Assembly: GCA_030248295.1 (NCBI GenBank)
Contig: JASANH010000104.1
Location: 186,001-250,000 of the forward strand
Direction: 5' to 3'
Length of the DNA stretch: 64,000 nt
Origin: Mesodorylaimus sp. YZB2_4
Taxonomy: Eukaryota; Nematoda; Enoplea; Dorylaimida; Dorylaimidae
Position numbers and translations under genes: made by a program. The stretch's first letter is position 1, and the number at the start of each line of letters is the position of its first letter. The notes under the pieces are model-generated. The model had not been told where the DNA came from. It searched no databases and saw only the letters and a list, made by a program, of their open reading frames with translations. Shown here one piece after another: positions 28,101 to 40,447 of the stretch.

Positions 28101-29937
28101 AGTCCTATGAGTCTGCTGGTTTATGGAGGCTGGAAGGCCAATGCTGAGCTCGTCGCTAGGAGTGCAAGGCATAGAAGAGTCTTCACGTCGCTCTCTAACG
28201 GCTGGAATAGAACCCGGGTCGACCTGCCAAGTTGACTGTGACAGACGCCTTTTACTGTTGTACCGCCGAGGTGCCTAATTTGCAAATTTGAATAAACTGG
28301 GTTGTTCCGATTTTAGACGCTGTATTCGAGTTTGAAGCAAATACTGGATTATGAAGGTGATGATTTCGAAGACGTGTTCGCTTGCACGTTTCGAGTCCTG
28401 TCGACCGACTGCTATGGTGAACAAGTGACGCACGATTTAAAACCGAACGGGAACGAGATTCCTGTTACCAAGGAGACACGACAGGTACGTGCTTGCACTT
28501 TTTGTGTTGTGAATCAAGGGGGACTGATAGGGTCGATCTTTGGCGTTTCAAAGAGTGGAAGTTTCGACCCTTCAAGTTTATTTGACGGTGGTGGAGAAGT
28601 TTTTAGATTACGCAAGGAAATACACAAAAATTAAATCACTCGTGTCTTCTTCATCTTAAAATTCTGAGCAATCGACCGCATGATAAAGAACTTTTCTTTT
28701 TTTATTGGTTTTCAAATTTCTCTGCCGCAGATGTTCCCGCCAAAAATAGAAATTTTTCGCTCCTATTCCTGAGTGTTGCTGGATACGGAAAAACAAATCT
28801 GATGAAATTTTTGTTGGAATTTGTCTTGCTTTCGAAAGATTTGCGTAAGTTGTCAGAGGTGTGCTGATAGAGGCCGAATTGCAGATGCCTGGATTTTTAA
28901 ATGGGAAAAGCGCGAGTTCTGGGTCAGGATGTGAATCTAAAAATGTGATATCGCTTTTGTCGTAAATAAAAGAATATACGTTCTAAAATTGGGGAAGTAG
29001 AAGTCAACTCATTATGAAGTGACGTGAGCCGGAGTCGAACCTGCGACCTTGCTGATTCGATTGAATGGTGTGTTTATTTAATATTTTTGGTCCATGAGCG
29101 AAATGAAATAAGTGTAACTGTCGATTTTTAATAAGGACTGAGGAAAGGTCTTCTCCACAGTGTGAGGGCCTTTAACATTTTCATTCAAATAAGGATACGA
29201 ATCCGTATGAAATCTTTTTTCGATTGGCTCTTTTCCTGACCTGCTGCGGGTTGGATTGCATTTGACGTGGACATCTCGGAGGCCGGCTGCCTAGCGACAC
29301 GTTAGCCGTGAGTTCGCCATTTTCAGGAATTTATCAAATTATATGCCGACTATTTGCTCAATCGATCGATCGAGCCTCAGTTCCACGCGTTCCGTCGGGG
29401 ATTCTGCATGGTGTGCACGAACGAGAGTCCGCTCAGTTGGCTCTTTCGTCCCGATGAAATTGAACAGTTGGTCTGCGGCAGCAAGGCAGGATTTGGGAGG
29501 TGAGTTGGAATTTTAAAAAATAAAATGTATATATTTTTAGAATTTTGACTTCACGACGCTGGAACTGTCCACGGATTACGATAACGGGTACAGCGCTGAT
29601 CACCAGACGGTCAAGTAAGGGAGGGGAGGGGGTTGGGGAAGGACGGGAGGAATTGGAGTTTGTTGTTTTTAGATATTTCTGGGAAGTCATCCACGAAATG
29701 AGCGAAGAACAGAAACGTCTTTTCTTACGTTTCGTAACTGGCAGTGATCGAATCCCGATCGGAGGCATGTCCAAGTTGAAGTTCATAGTCGCCCGAAATG
29801 GCGCCGACTCGGATAAACTGCCGACGGCGCACACGTGCTTTAACGTATTGCTTCTGCCCGAATATGGAAGCAAGGAGAAAGTGAAGGAGCGCCTTTTAAA
29901 GGCAATTACGCATTGCGAGGGATTCGGCTTGATGTAA
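25108..29937 (+). CDS. UBE3A: UBE3A (E6AP) HECT E3 ubiquitin ligase
   Basis: A HECT-type ubiquitin ligase that passes ubiquitin through a catalytic cysteine to substrates. Exon 1 (25108-25136) is short. Exon 2 (25370-25598) carries the AZUL zinc finger that defines UBE3[20 protein letters not shown] and NVNCVSN, followed later by the APLCP cysteine. A long exon (to about 26975) holds the central helical region. The HECT domain reads [76 protein letters not shown], and [16 protein letters not shown]. The catalytic Cys is in [16 protein letters not shown] (codon 29836-29838), and the C-terminus [12 protein letters not shown] is close to human. Several HECT introns are swollen by SINE-like repeats (27.4-27.5, 28.0-28.3 and possibly 29.0 kb). 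All domains appear intact. Confidence 0.93.
27440..27535 (-). repeat. tRNA-like SINE head in a UBE3A intron
   Basis: On the minus strand, CTACCTTAGTGGGGCAACGGC resembles a tRNA D-arm. GTGGTTCGATTCCCCC, about 50 bases downstream, is a clear B-box/T-arm. It lies fully between HECT exons. The spacing fits a class with a long variable arm, or a decayed copy. Confidence 0.5.
27970..28275 (-). repeat. tRNA-derived SINE-like element in a UBE3A intron
   Basis: On the minus strand it starts GGCACCTCGGCGGTACAAC, then AAAGGCGTCTGTCACAGT. That matches the head of the 16.3-16.9 kb element (AAAGGCGTGTGTCACAGT). A B-box-like GGGTTCTATTCC follows. Further in, GCCTTGCACTCCT and TTGCCCAGCATGCATCC also match that element, so the two are the same family in opposite orientations. 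Confidence 0.75.
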
Positions 29938-30394
29938 ATTCGTACGGTTCTGAGGTTCAGTCATCGTCCAGTGATACGACTACTTCGCAGCTGATAGATG
30001 TGCAGTTTAAAAGAATTCTTTGTTTTCGGCCTTAAACATACGTGTTTCATTATTTCTTTGTAGAAAGGGCCTGTTTTTTTTGTGTTCCATAATTTGCCAG
30101 TAAAAGTTCCCAAAAAGCGGGCTAGTGAATTAATGGCTCGGAGTCGCGTTGGTCCGGTTCACCGCATGGAATTTGAATTTCGCGCTCTTTGATGTAAAGG
30201 GCTAAGTACCTTTGGCCGCCCCCGCGGTGACAATTCAAGGACGCTGAGGTGATTCAGAGGCCTGGATTTCTCAGTTTAGTCATTTGATAAAAAGGAGAAG
30301 AGTTGGTGCAAATTTGCATCCTCATTCCTCGTAAGGATCGTATCGGGCTATTCAGTTCTACGAATTCCTGTGTTAGGATTGTGAAATTGTGGAA
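29938..30394. other. Intergenic region, UBE3A to ALIX
   Basis: About 460 bp between tandem plus-strand genes. It should hold the UBE3A 3' end and the ALIX promoter. No site was recognised. Confidence 0.5.
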
Positions 30395-33300
30395 ATGACG
30401 AGTTTTTTGTCGTTCCCGCTGAAAAAATCGTACGATGTCGATCTGGCCGGGCCGTTGCGAAGTTTTATTTCGTCAACGTATAGTACGAGTGATGAGGCGA
30501 CTGATGGAGAAGCTATTAATGAATTCAATAAGTTACGAAGCAAGGCCTGTGTTCAGCCATTGGACAGACATGATAGCTCGTTAGAAATTTTGTACAGGTA
30601 AAATTTTTTACTGTATTGGCGTGATTTCGAGTTACTTTCTCCGGCGTGATTAGAAAAAGCAAATATTAGCGTTTGTTTTTAGATATTTCGATCAGTTGGT
30701 AGCTATCGAATCGAAGTTGCCCTTGACCCAGACGCAGATTCCAGTACCGTTCAAATGGAAGGACGCTTTCGAAAAGGGCCTGTTCGGACGTGCTTCATTG
30801 AGTAAGTAACCTTGGGGTACTCAATTTTTCGTCTATCATTAGACTGGTCATTGTTGTTCTGAACATTCGTTTTTGCGCACAGTAACACTTACGATTAGAC
30901 CCAAGTTTTGAGGACCATGAAGGGATTTGAATGGGTTAGTCCTTGTCCCACAACAGGACTGGGCGGAAACTGGTTTGTCGGGGTCCCCCTTGCGCGTTGC
31001 TTGTACTTTATGTAGGTACTGTACTGTTTGGACAGAGCTATAGCTAAGGAAGCCAAATGTGTGTTGAACATTGTTGCATAGGCCGGGAGGAACGCGATTG
31101 GGGCGAGAGTGCGTTCATTCGTCCGTAGACGATGATTTGGCCGTTTTAGTGGGAATATGCGAATATTTCCCTCACAATTATGCATTCACGAGCTAAGGGG
31201 TGGGGGAAATTGGATGCACGACAGACCGTCGATGTAAAGCAACAATAAGGCTGTCTTCAATGGTTCGTAGCAGTAACTCGAGCGTGCTTATTTGCATTCG
31301 ATTTGAGGAAGTAGTAATACCAAGTTTACGACGTCTTTTCCACTTTTCAGCGCTCAGTTCAGGCGGCTACGAGAAAGCATGCGTCATGTTCAATATCGCC
31401 GCTTTGCAAAGCCAAGTCGCCGCGACTCAACGATGCGATACGGACGACGAGCTCAAACTGGCTGCAAAATTATTTCAAGTACGTCCATCTTATGGCCGTC
31501 TATTGCGTGTTTTATTGTGCATCGTTTTGTTCTAGCAAGCGGCGGGAATTCTAAGCTACTTGAAGGATTATGTGTTGTCGATGTTACAACAAGATCCGAC
31601 GGCCGATTTGATGCCAGACACGCTGGCTGCATTGAGTGCACTGTGCTTGGCGCAAGCTCAAGAGGCCATTTATTTAAAGGCCGCGAAAGGTAAGGCGTTT
31701 ACTAACTTTTTCTTGCAAGTGAAATGTTATTGATTTTAGATCAAATGAAACCGGCCACTTTGGCTAAAATAGCTGCGCAAGCTGCCGAATTATATGCGGA
31801 GGCGGCGAGGCAGTTGGGCCGAGACATGTTGCGTGGTCTGTGGGAACGGGTAAGAACAGTCTGTCCACTATGTTTGTACATCTATTGTAAATTGGGTAAA
31901 TTATGGGTGCAGGATTGGCTACCAGTGGTTAACGGGAAGCAGTTCGCTTTCCAAGCCTTGGCTCAATATCAACAATCGGTGGTTGCAAAAGACGCCAAGG
32001 AAATCGGGGAAGAATTGTCCAGACTTCAGGTAAGGCTTTGAATTTCATCTTTTTCTACAAAAGTAAAACTAGTTTGTTTGTTTAGCACGCCAGTCAATTG
32101 ATGCAACAAGCTCAGCAACAATTCTCAAATGCGCATGTGCAAATTTTTAAGAACGAAACAGCCTCGTTGCAGAAGGCATACGAGTTGGCCAAGAAGGACA
32201 ATGATTTCATTTATCACGAACGGATTCCAGATATCAAACAACTGGCTGCGATTGGAAAAGCGACGTTGGCGAAGACTCTGCCGGTGGGCAGTCCTATGTC
32301 GCCTCGATTTAAAGGTCTGCTTTTTTCGTCTTAGTCAAAACTTTTGAGGAATTTTGAAACGAATTTTTATAGATCTATTCGAGAAACTTGTTCCGGTTGC
32401 CGTGCATCAAGCACTAGCTCGTTACGATGCTCGTCGTGGTGATATTGTGAACATGGAAGTAGGACGCTTACGCGAACACACCCAATTAATGAATGCGTAA
32501 GCTGGCGATCTGCGGATGAGCCTATCAGTGTTTTGTATTCCGTTTTCATTTTAGTTCTTTGGCTTCTTTGAACCTACCGGCCGCCTTGGAAGACGTGTGC
32601 AACGAGGAGGAGCTCCCGGAATCTATTCGCGAGAAATCGGCGAAAGTGAAAAGTTTGGGTGGTGTTCAATCTATACAGCAAATGATCGGCGAATTGCCAG
32701 CATTGTTAAAACGTAATCAAGAACTGATTGACGAGGTGAGCTGTAGAAAATATTTTTATGCTCTGAACTTTGAAGCTAGCCTTATTTTGTACATGATAGA
32801 CTGTTCGTATCTTGACCGAAGAACGCGACTCGGATGACCAATTGAGGCAACAGTTTGGCGCTCGTTGGACTCGTATGCCATCTCAGAAACTGACGGAGCC
32901 GTTGTGGCAGGAAGTGGGCAAGTATAAACAGATATTGGACACGGCCTCCAATGCGGACAACATCGTCAGACAGAAGTTTGAGGCGAATCGAATTGGGTTC
33001 GAAACGTTGAGCAAGCCAGAGGTGAGCGAGTTGCCTCTATGATTTAGAGTGGAGTTACGATCGCGGTTTTCTAGCCTGAACTGCGCAAGACGATTCCCGG
33101 TTTGGTCAATGCTGGCGCCAATAAGAACAGTGCAGCCGTGGGCCAGTTGAAGCAGTTGATGCAAGCAGTAGAAGAGATCAAGAAGGAGCGTGAAAGACTG
33201 GAGAAAGAGTTGAAGGATGCCTCGTTCGATATGAGTAAGGCTGAGATGGCTTGCTACCAGAGCAACTACTGAACTGAAGTTTCTAGCGACGACTTTCCTG

Positions 33301-34540
33301 AAAGCTATGGCGGATGCTGGTGCGCTGAACGACGATCAAATATCGATTACGAAATTGAACGAGATTTATGGTCCAATACGCGAAGAGATCAGTAACTCAA
33401 TTAGGCGCCAAGAGAGTGTGATGAATGAGGTCCAAGTGAGTGGCATGAGAGGGTCATTCCTGGAGCGGATAAATAGACGACTCGATTTCTAGGTAGCCAA
33501 TTCGCAATTCTGTGCAGAGAAGGGATCGAATACGGGCGTAGTGGATCGAGAAAATGCTCTGAAGCAGTTGGTCTCTGCGCACGATGCCTATTTGGAATTG
33601 ACGGAGAATTTGAAAGAAGGAACAAAGGTAGAGTTTGATGGTTTGGGGATGTGAATCAATTTGGGAATTCAGTTTTCCTTGTTTTCAGTTTTACAACGAC
33701 TTGACCCCGTTGTTGTTGCGCTTGCAACAGAAAGTATCCGATTTCAATTTCGCTCGAAAAACGGAGAAGGAGGATTTGATGAAAGATTTGCAGCAGAATA
33801 TTGTCAATCAACCATCGACACAACCCCCGCAAACTCCGCAGTATCACGGTAAGGAGTTGTATGGAATAAGTGGGATTGGCTCGCTTGTGACGCGTAGGCT
33901 TCAGCGTGCACGATGTGTTTCACTTTTTCGTTCAGGGGGTAATACCACTACGACGAGCAATCAGCCCCCGCCGCGTCCGCCTCCGCCTCGTTTCAGCACG
34001 GCTCCGACACAACCCGTCGCTAATGTACAGCCGTCAATGGCCGCCCCGCCGCAAGCGAATCCCTATGCTGCACCACTATCGCACAGTGCATACACGGGTA
34101 TGAGTTGAAGGCTCGTTTCATTGCGGCAAGCTTAGATTTAGTTTTATTCGTAGGAGCTAATGCACCGCCAGGAGTCCAGTCACCACCCGGCTCTCAGGCA
34201 CCGCCGTTGCAGTATTCTGCGTACCCTTATCGTAAGTGCTTAGGGTCTGCTTGGTTGAATTCTAGCTAATAATGGTTTGCCTTTTAGCTGCACAACCCAA
34301 TTTCTACGCCACCTATCCGGGCCCGATGCCGCATCCGCAGGCTCCTTATCCGACGGGCATTCCACCATATCCGCAACCTAATCCTTATCCGGGATATCCA
34401 CCCGCGCCATCGGGATACAATCCGTACGCTCCTATTCAGAATCCCCAGCAACCAGGCATGTCAATCCAAGTATGTGCTGCGGAAAACAGGATTTAGGCCT
34501 TTCGTTTTAGGTGCACCGCATTGGCAACAGTAAACGATAG
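30395..34540 (+). CDS. PDCD6IP: ALIX/PDCD6IP, ESCRT-associated Bro1-domain protein
   Basis: A cytosolic adaptor that binds ESCRT-III (CHMP4) and works in multivesicular body sorting, exosome formation, cytokinetic abscission and membrane repair. The ATG at 30395 gives [21 protein letters not shown], the start of a Bro1 domain. Then come [60 protein letters not shown] and [16 protein letters not shown]. The V-domain has [21 protein letters not shown] and a coiled-coil with [20 protein letters not shown]. The C-terminal tail is Pro/Tyr rich ([18 protein letters not shown]). About 13 exons are joined by mostly 50-70-base introns. The intron after GRASL is larger and includes a SINE fragment. I see no PSAP motif for TSG101 in the tail. 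The last few residues depend on which donor near 34450 is used, so the stop is 34538-34540 or 34531-34533. Confidence 0.93.
30930..31000 (-). repeat. SINE-family fragment in an ALIX intron
   Basis: On the minus strand, AAGGGGGACCCCGACA matches a block of the UBE3A-intron element at 28.0-28.3 kb (AAAGGGGGACCCCGACA). Flanking sequence is diverged. A short fragment only. Confidence 0.45.
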
Positions 34541-35028
34541 TCTCAATAATGGTCATTTTTGGATACGCTTTTATCACGATACGGTTTCTTAGTTGATTTT
34601 TCGCTTATGTTGAATGGACATTTCGGGAGACCTGAGTGAGCGGGTTCGACTTTTAGATTGTAAAGTTGGGCATGGGTTCGTTCAGACGATGCAGTGCACT
34701 TACCGTGATTTAGAAGTGTATGTAACAAGGTGATGCCCCATTTATGCAGTGCGACAAGTAAACTATTCTTTGCGAGGGAACCGATTCTTTGCTGAAGAAA
34801 AAGATTTACTTATTTTCTAGGCCGTAGGATAATGCATGAATGACGTGTGATGGCATGAACAGTTATCAGAGATCGAAGACAGTTTCCCTAATGATCCTAA
34901 ATTCACCTCTGTCAAGTCACTAATGGTAATCAGTCAGAAATGAATACAGCCTACGGATAAATATGCGACGCACATTTACAACGACGCTGCGCCATGCGTA
35001 CTGGACACCATGTACAATACGTACCGAC
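34541..35028. other. Convergent intergenic region, ALIX (+) and HEXIM (-)
   Basis: About 490 bp between two stops. It should contain both 3' ends. No other feature is seen. Confidence 0.5.
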
Positions 35029-36273
35029 TCAAGTTAGCGATAAGGTGACGGGCTCGTTGGTCGAAGCGAATGACGAAGACGAACAGTTCATATCAGACTG
35101 TCCCTCTTGCTGACGCACTTCTGTGCTGGTCATCCTTGACGGGCCTAACGAGGCGTAGTAAGATCGTAGTTGGTTGTTTTCGCGTTGCAACATGGCAATT
35201 TGCTCTTCGTACGACAATCGTTTCGAGCGCATGTCCCGCTGCGCACTTTCGTACTGCTTCTGTAGATCCATGAATTCCTTGACCAAATCGTCCTTGGTCA
35301 TCGCTTCCAATCGCTGCCTTTGTTCGTCCAACCAATCGTTATCGAACTCGCGTTCCAAATAACTGTAATCACTGTTGTCCGATGAAACGTCGTCGCAGTT
35401 GCTATCGGACGCGCCAGCAGCGCCGGGGGATTCGTAACTTCCCGATCGAGTGTGGTGACGAATATTTCGTACGATTTCATCCAAGTCGCCGCAGTCCGGT
35501 TCCCCGCCGTTTCGTAACTCGCGATCACGCAGTAGGAATTGAGTGGTGTTGTAGGGGGCTACCGGCTGTCCGTGAGCAAACCGTTGGGCCCTCACTCGTT
35601 CGGCACGTTTCTCTTCTCGTTCTTCCAATTCTCGACGTTCTTCGGCCGTCAGTTTGTAATAGGGCTTCCATTGGCGACGCTTTCGCCGAGATCGGCGTTT
35701 CTTTTTCTTTCCGCTTCCCGTCGTCGGTGCCGTACCGTTCGGGGCCGATGACACACTTCCGTCGGCCGATGCAGTCGGTTGAACCGCGGCCGCGGTCGAA
35801 TCTCCACCATTAGCGGGTTGTGATGTCCAATTTTGTAGACCATCCGGTTTCTTGTCGCCATCGTCGCCGCTGACACCAGTACCCGATCCCGTCAAGTCCG
35901 GGCCTTCTGGCGTTTTCGGAGGAATAGCCAACGCTGCGGCCACGGCTGGCGGTAACGCATACGATGAACCTGCCTTGTCGCCAGGCCCTCCACCGCTGAA
36001 GCTTGAATGACGATGACGTCGTCGTTTTCTTCCATGCCGCTGTTGTTTCGGCCCAATTTGGGGAGCCACTGTTCCACTGTCCAAGACTTGCTTCGAACCC
36101 GCCGTCGTATTGCTGCCGTTGGCCGCTGGGGGCGCTGTCGTCGGTGCGATTGCCAGAGCCGCATTGATCGATGCTCGGGAATGGCCCCATTGGCCACGCC
36201 TACGCTTGAAAAAACGTCCACTCGACGAAGTCCCACGAACGCGATCACGCTTTTTCGATTGCGATTCCGCCAT
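35029..36273 (-). CDS. HEXIM: HEXIM, 7SK-dependent inhibitor of P-TEFb (intronless)
   Basis: A nuclear protein that, bound to 7SK RNA, holds the kinase P-TEFb (CDK9/cyclin T) inactive and so restrains transcription elongation. The single open frame has 414 codons. The N-terminal 190 residues are basic and low-complexity. The diagnostic region is the Arg/Lys-rich RNA-binding motif KKKKRRSRRKRRQWKPYYKL followed by AERVRAQRFAHGQPVAPYNTTQFL. Here PYNTTQFL is the invariant CDK9-inhibitory segment. An acidic region (SDSNCDDVSSDNSDYSYLEREFD) follows, then the cyclin-T-binding coiled coil (DDLVKEFMDLQKQYE and EEQIAMLQRENNQLR). The C-terminus ends in a Ser-rich tail. Vertebrate HEXIM genes are also intronless. 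In the dimeric family this is expected to work with a 7SK RNA, which I do not see here. Confidence 0.95.
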   Translation of the reverse strand: MAESQSKKRDRVRGTSSSGRFFKRRRGQWGHSRASINAALAIAPTTAPPAANGSNTTAGSKQVLDSGTVAPQIGPKQQRHGRKRRRHRHSSFSGGGPGDKAGSSYALPPAVAAALAIPPKTPEGPDLTGSGTGVSGDDGDKKPDGLQNWTSQPANGGDSTAAAVQPTASADGSVSSAPNGTAPTTGSGKKKKRRSRRKRRQWKPYYKLTAEERRELEEREEKRAERVRAQRFAHGQPVAPYNTTQFLLRDRELRNGGEPDCGDLDEIVRNIRHHTRSGSYESPGAAGASDSNCDDVSSDNSDYSYLEREFDNDWLDEQRQRLEAMTKDDLVKEFMDLQKQYESAQRDMRSKRLSYEEQIAMLQRENNQLRSYYASLGPSRMTSTEVRQQEGQSDMNCSSSSFASTNEPVTLSLT

Positions 36274-36653
36274 AAAGAGAAAAATTTCAGTTCGATTTTC
36301 AACGTTTTAGCAGATTTGTTTCTGCGTCAATTTAAAACGCAAGTAAACACGCGCTATATTTTGGCATTCACATGTAGGCAACTCGTTCGTCGACACTACT
36401 ACAGCTCGCGGGTGTGCCGCACGGCGTCCAGTTTTTCACTTGCCTGGGCAACAATGTGGGAATGGATCGACGCAAAGAGACACTCCTAACCCAACTACGC
36501 CTGCGCATCATCCAATGACATTTGCGCGCTAAATTTGAATTTTGAATCTCTCTAAATGTAGCAACGCGTGTTTTACGGTCTCTGACTACACTCATTCAAT
36601 GTCCACACATTTTCCCATCCAGTCAAAATTCTTTCAAACAACATAATCCACTT
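36274..36653. other. Intergenic region, NOL6 end to HEXIM start
   Basis: About 380 bp upstream of HEXIM, presumably its promoter. A short antisense frame is present but has no support. Nothing is recognised. Confidence 0.45.
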
Positions 36654-39600
36654 TCATCTAACGAATGATTTCACATCGTCAATTTTTTTCACGAACCCAC
36701 TGCCCACCAAAGAAAACTCAATCAACAAATCTGATATCGTCGGGGTCCTTTGCGACGTAGTTTCGTGACAGTTTTCATCCTTAGTTTTCTCGTTACTACT
36801 TTCTCTATCCTAAAACGAAATATTTTCAGTCTTGCCTAAGCGCGGAGCATCCTTCCACCGCTGTGGTTGTGTCTTTGTGGTCACTGACGGCTGCGCGATG
36901 CGGCCAGACGTCCATGCTTTCTTTACAACGCTATTTCGCTTTGCACAATCCATTGTTATGACATCGAAACCATACTCCCAAATTTTACTGGAATCCCCGA
37001 CGTACCCTCTCCGCATCCGCTCTCTTCACTCGAGGTCTCCACAATACTCCGATCACATCGCCTCCACACGAATCATAGAAGAACAAAGCGTACCGATCAA
37101 ACTTTTCCTGAAATTCAACCACCTACACAACGAAAACTCCAGTCTCTGAATCAGCATACCCTCAAAATCCGCAAATAGTCCTCGGCTGGATCAAAATCAG
37201 TAACTGGAAACAGATTTGCTCCTTCGCCCCTTGATTTACCCATCTGTACAGCGTCCTTCGTCATCGACCGTTTGAAGGCCATGTATCGCTTCGGGATTCT
37301 TCGACTGCGTAACCAGATCAAGGCGTCAAAGACATCCAAGGCTGGTTCAAAAATCGTCTACAAAATCCAATTCACAAATCCCCTACTTTTCTTTTCCCTT
37401 CTCGCACTCACCCGTACGATCGTGCTCGATAATCGGAAAGCATTCGATTCTAAAATATCTAGCGAAGCTCGAGCCAGACCACACACTCTTTCCGCGATCA
37501 TGGCCGCCGGCTGTGGTCGCGTCCAACGACTACCCGTATGATCATCGGGCGTCACAAGGCACATCGGTGGCAATGTTGGCCTCAGGGAAACGAATTTTGT
37601 CCGAATTTCTTCCTTTTCATCTTCTAAAAACCGATTCTCAGGGTTCATAAAACACAAATACCAGTCTCCTCCGCACCTGTAATCTCTCCGTTAAAATTTA
37701 CTATGACGGGCGATTTTAGCCAATTGTGGTTCGTCAATAACTGAAGGAACTGCAAAAAACCCGAAAATGCCGATCTGAAAAAGCAGAGATCACAGCAGTC
37801 CTCGAGGAAACGATTGTGTCTTCTTACATACCCAGGGACACATGATGCTGGACGCTCCAAATATAACGACGCCACCAACAGCTCGATGGCTTCCGTTCGA
37901 ACATGACCACCCAACATATGACAGCTGATCCATCGTTGAGCCAAACGGCAAGTCAACGCGAAGGAGGCATGAGCATGGACAACCCTGAAAATAAGAAGTC
38001 TTGACTTGGTAGATACCACCGGCAACAAAGCTTCAACTATTTCTGTTTGAGCCTCGAGTTTACCACCAGGTAGCACTGGTCAACCCTCCTTTGTCCGACT
38101 CTGGGACCGGCGGATGACGAGCACGACCACTATCGCGCCTGAACCTAAGTGGGGGACTAATTGAACCCAGTTGGCTTCTAAGGAGGGTCACACAGCTTCC
38201 TAATTAGTGCCTTAACACCATCTCTCATACTAATCCCCGCTTACCCCAAAATCTGAGTGGAATGTTTGGAAGCGTGGACAGTGGCCAACTCGTAAGCCGT
38301 CGATTCTTTGCTGTTCCTCGAAATCAGCATTCCTTTCTCGTCTTTGCGCAACTTCAACAAGACTGCCTCTCGAGGATAAACTATGACAATACGAAAAATG
38401 AACGAGTCCTGCAACAAACAACTTGACAAGTCCGTTTCAGCCTAATATTAATTCAACTTACCACAATGACCAACAATCGATCCTCGAAAGCGTGACTTTT
38501 CAGTCCGAACTGCACGTGCATCAGCTCACTTAGCTTCAAATAAAAAGCGCACTTCAATTGTCGAACGGCTTGAATATCTTCTGGCCATTTACTGCTAGCT
38601 TCCAATGTAATCTGCACTGAAACGAATAACAACATGAAACCGGATCAGGCAGGAAAGTCTGCACCAAGCCCACCTTCGTGAGATGGCCGCCATATCGGGG
38701 CATATAGACCACTCGGACGCGGTATAAAACAGTCGTCACGAACGTAGACGGAAGCCTTTGCCGTTGCACAACAAGTTGACACGGGCGGAAAAATCTGAAA
38801 ACAAAACATTCTCAGGTTCTGGTACAGGAGTACCTCAAATACGAATTGTGGATAACAGACTCAGAAAATGAAATAATCCTAGCCGATATCGAGCCCCGAA
38901 AAGGATCTCTGCAAGCGACACTGCGAAAAAGAACTTTCCGCGATGATAAATCCTAAGTTTACACTCGGGTCTCGAAATCGGTATCAGAGAATGGATCAAG
39001 TTCACATCATTGCAAGAATTCTGTGCGGTCACGGCCAACCTGCCGTGCTGCAACAAGCCAATGGAAAACAGCCAGCTTACTTCAGTATGCCGCAGCGATG
39101 GCGATATAGGTTGCACCCTCGTCAGTGTCAACGGCAGTCCTTCCACCGATCGTAGAACACTACTGAGCTTGTCGTACGATTCGCAAAGAGCACGAAATTG
39201 TTCTTCGCCCGTGGTCTCGATGGCATATGGAGCGATCGAAGATGATGCCAGCAGCACAGTTTCGATTGCATTCTGTGTTACATGAACTAAATCTGGTGGA
39301 ATATTGAGATGCCTAAAATTACGAAGTTAACCCTTAGTTGGTCTATTTCTTGGGTCCACAGCCCCTTTAGGGGGGAAAAAAAAAGGGGGGAAAAAAACAA
39401 GAAAAAACCCACCTCCCCCCCCACAGTTAAAGTGACGAATTAGCAGAAATATTTTGTTTACCTTTGCAACAAATATTTGACGATCAATCTAACTATATGC
39501 CTTCGCTCCATGGCGTTATTTCCAGGCCACAAAACCGTTTCACAAATCGAGCCGTCCGCAAACTTCCTCATTTCTGACTTGTTTCCCCATAAATGCCGAA

Positions 39601-40228
39601 ATTCCTTCGCCTAAAACAATAACGACAGACTTCAGTTAGGTCGACCGGACAAACTGGGCACCATACCTCCTCCGTATCGGCCGATGGCCCTCGGTCAATC
39701 AGTCGATGGTACGTGTCTGGATTCAACTTCATCCCGATGACGAGATCGTCTGGAACCTACAACAGGCAGCTACCGTCAAATTCAAACCAAAACACGCGAT
39801 CAATTCTTACCACATCCTCGTCCAAAGACCATTCCGTCAGCGCGAGGACACGATCGCCAAGCCCCTGTTCTAAGATCTTTTTCAATGATGACGTGGTGTT
39901 TGCATCAGTTGCCGCCTTGCTTTTTCTCTTCGATTTTGGGCGCGAGTTAAGGAAACGACTGTAATCATCGATTCTGAAGAGAAATCAAAAATAAAGGGAA
40001 ATTCAGTACGATGGGCCTATTTCTGCAAAAATAGATAACGTAAACTCTCAGTAAAGCCATGCCGAATTAGCTAACTCCAAGTCTAGGCCCTAAAATTTTT
40101 TGCAATCAACACTTACATTATAAATGCATCAAAACTTCCGACGAAATCGTTTGATTTTGACGAAACTGATGTTAATGTGATAGTGGACAATCGAGCTCGC
40201 TTTTTTGACTGGACCATTGTTTTACGAT
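36654..40228 (-). CDS. NOL6: NOL6/Nrap, C-terminal half only
   Basis: A nucleolar protein of the small-subunit processome that acts in 18S rRNA maturation. The exons read in order against the C-terminal half of human NOL6. KKRARLSTITL matches EARLSMML. LEQGLGDRVLALTEW and AKEFRHLWGNKSEMRKFADGSICE match KFRQFWGSRSELRRFQDGAIRE. Next come YDKLSSVLRSVEGLPLTLTRVQ, WPEDIQAVRQLKCAFYLKL, DSFIFRIVIVYPRE and RLAQRWISCHMLGGHVR. The last are FEPALDVFDALIWLRSRRIP, FDRYALFFYDSCGGDVIGVLWRP and the final exon TISDLLIEFSLVGSGFVKKI (to 36654). The expected first ~500 residues are missing. The most upstream exon begins at an acceptor (40230-40229) and has an in-frame ATG at 40217. What lies next upstream is a decayed transposase gene, not NOL6. 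One intron carries a SINE head. Confidence 0.8.
38060..38225 (-). repeat. tRNA-like SINE element in a NOL6 intron
   Basis: On the minus strand, GGTGTTAAGGCACTAATTAGG is followed by a GAAGCTGTGTGACC block and then CTGGGTTCAATTAG, a B-box-like arm at tRNA spacing. The tail contains GGTCCCAGAGTCGG. It is related in layout to the 16.3 and 28.0 kb copies but more diverged. Confidence 0.5.
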
Positions 40229-40447
40229 CTAAAATGTTTTAAGCTGGCCAGTTTGCAGTCGCATTTACAGTTTCCACAGTACCTAGCGCATCGGATCTTC
40301 AGGCACCATTGTCTTTATGCAAAAAGTGGTAAATTCAAAATTCGTCACTTATGTCAACCCCCTGATCATCTTTACTAGTCAAGTAACTTTTCCAGACCCA
40401 CAAAAAATTAGCGAAAGAATCAAAGATCAAGCATATTCCGTGAGCAC

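Noticed and set aside
29015-29060. Another tRNA or SINE head (T-arm-like GCAGGTTCGACTCCGGC on the minus strand)
   Set aside because: Only the B-box half is visible. I could not find a convincing A-box upstream, so I did not list it as a feature.
39361-39425. G/A and C runs in a NOL6 intron as a triplex or regulatory element
   Set aside because: Simple low-complexity sequence with nothing to distinguish it from other homopolymer tracts, and possibly inaccurate in the assembly.
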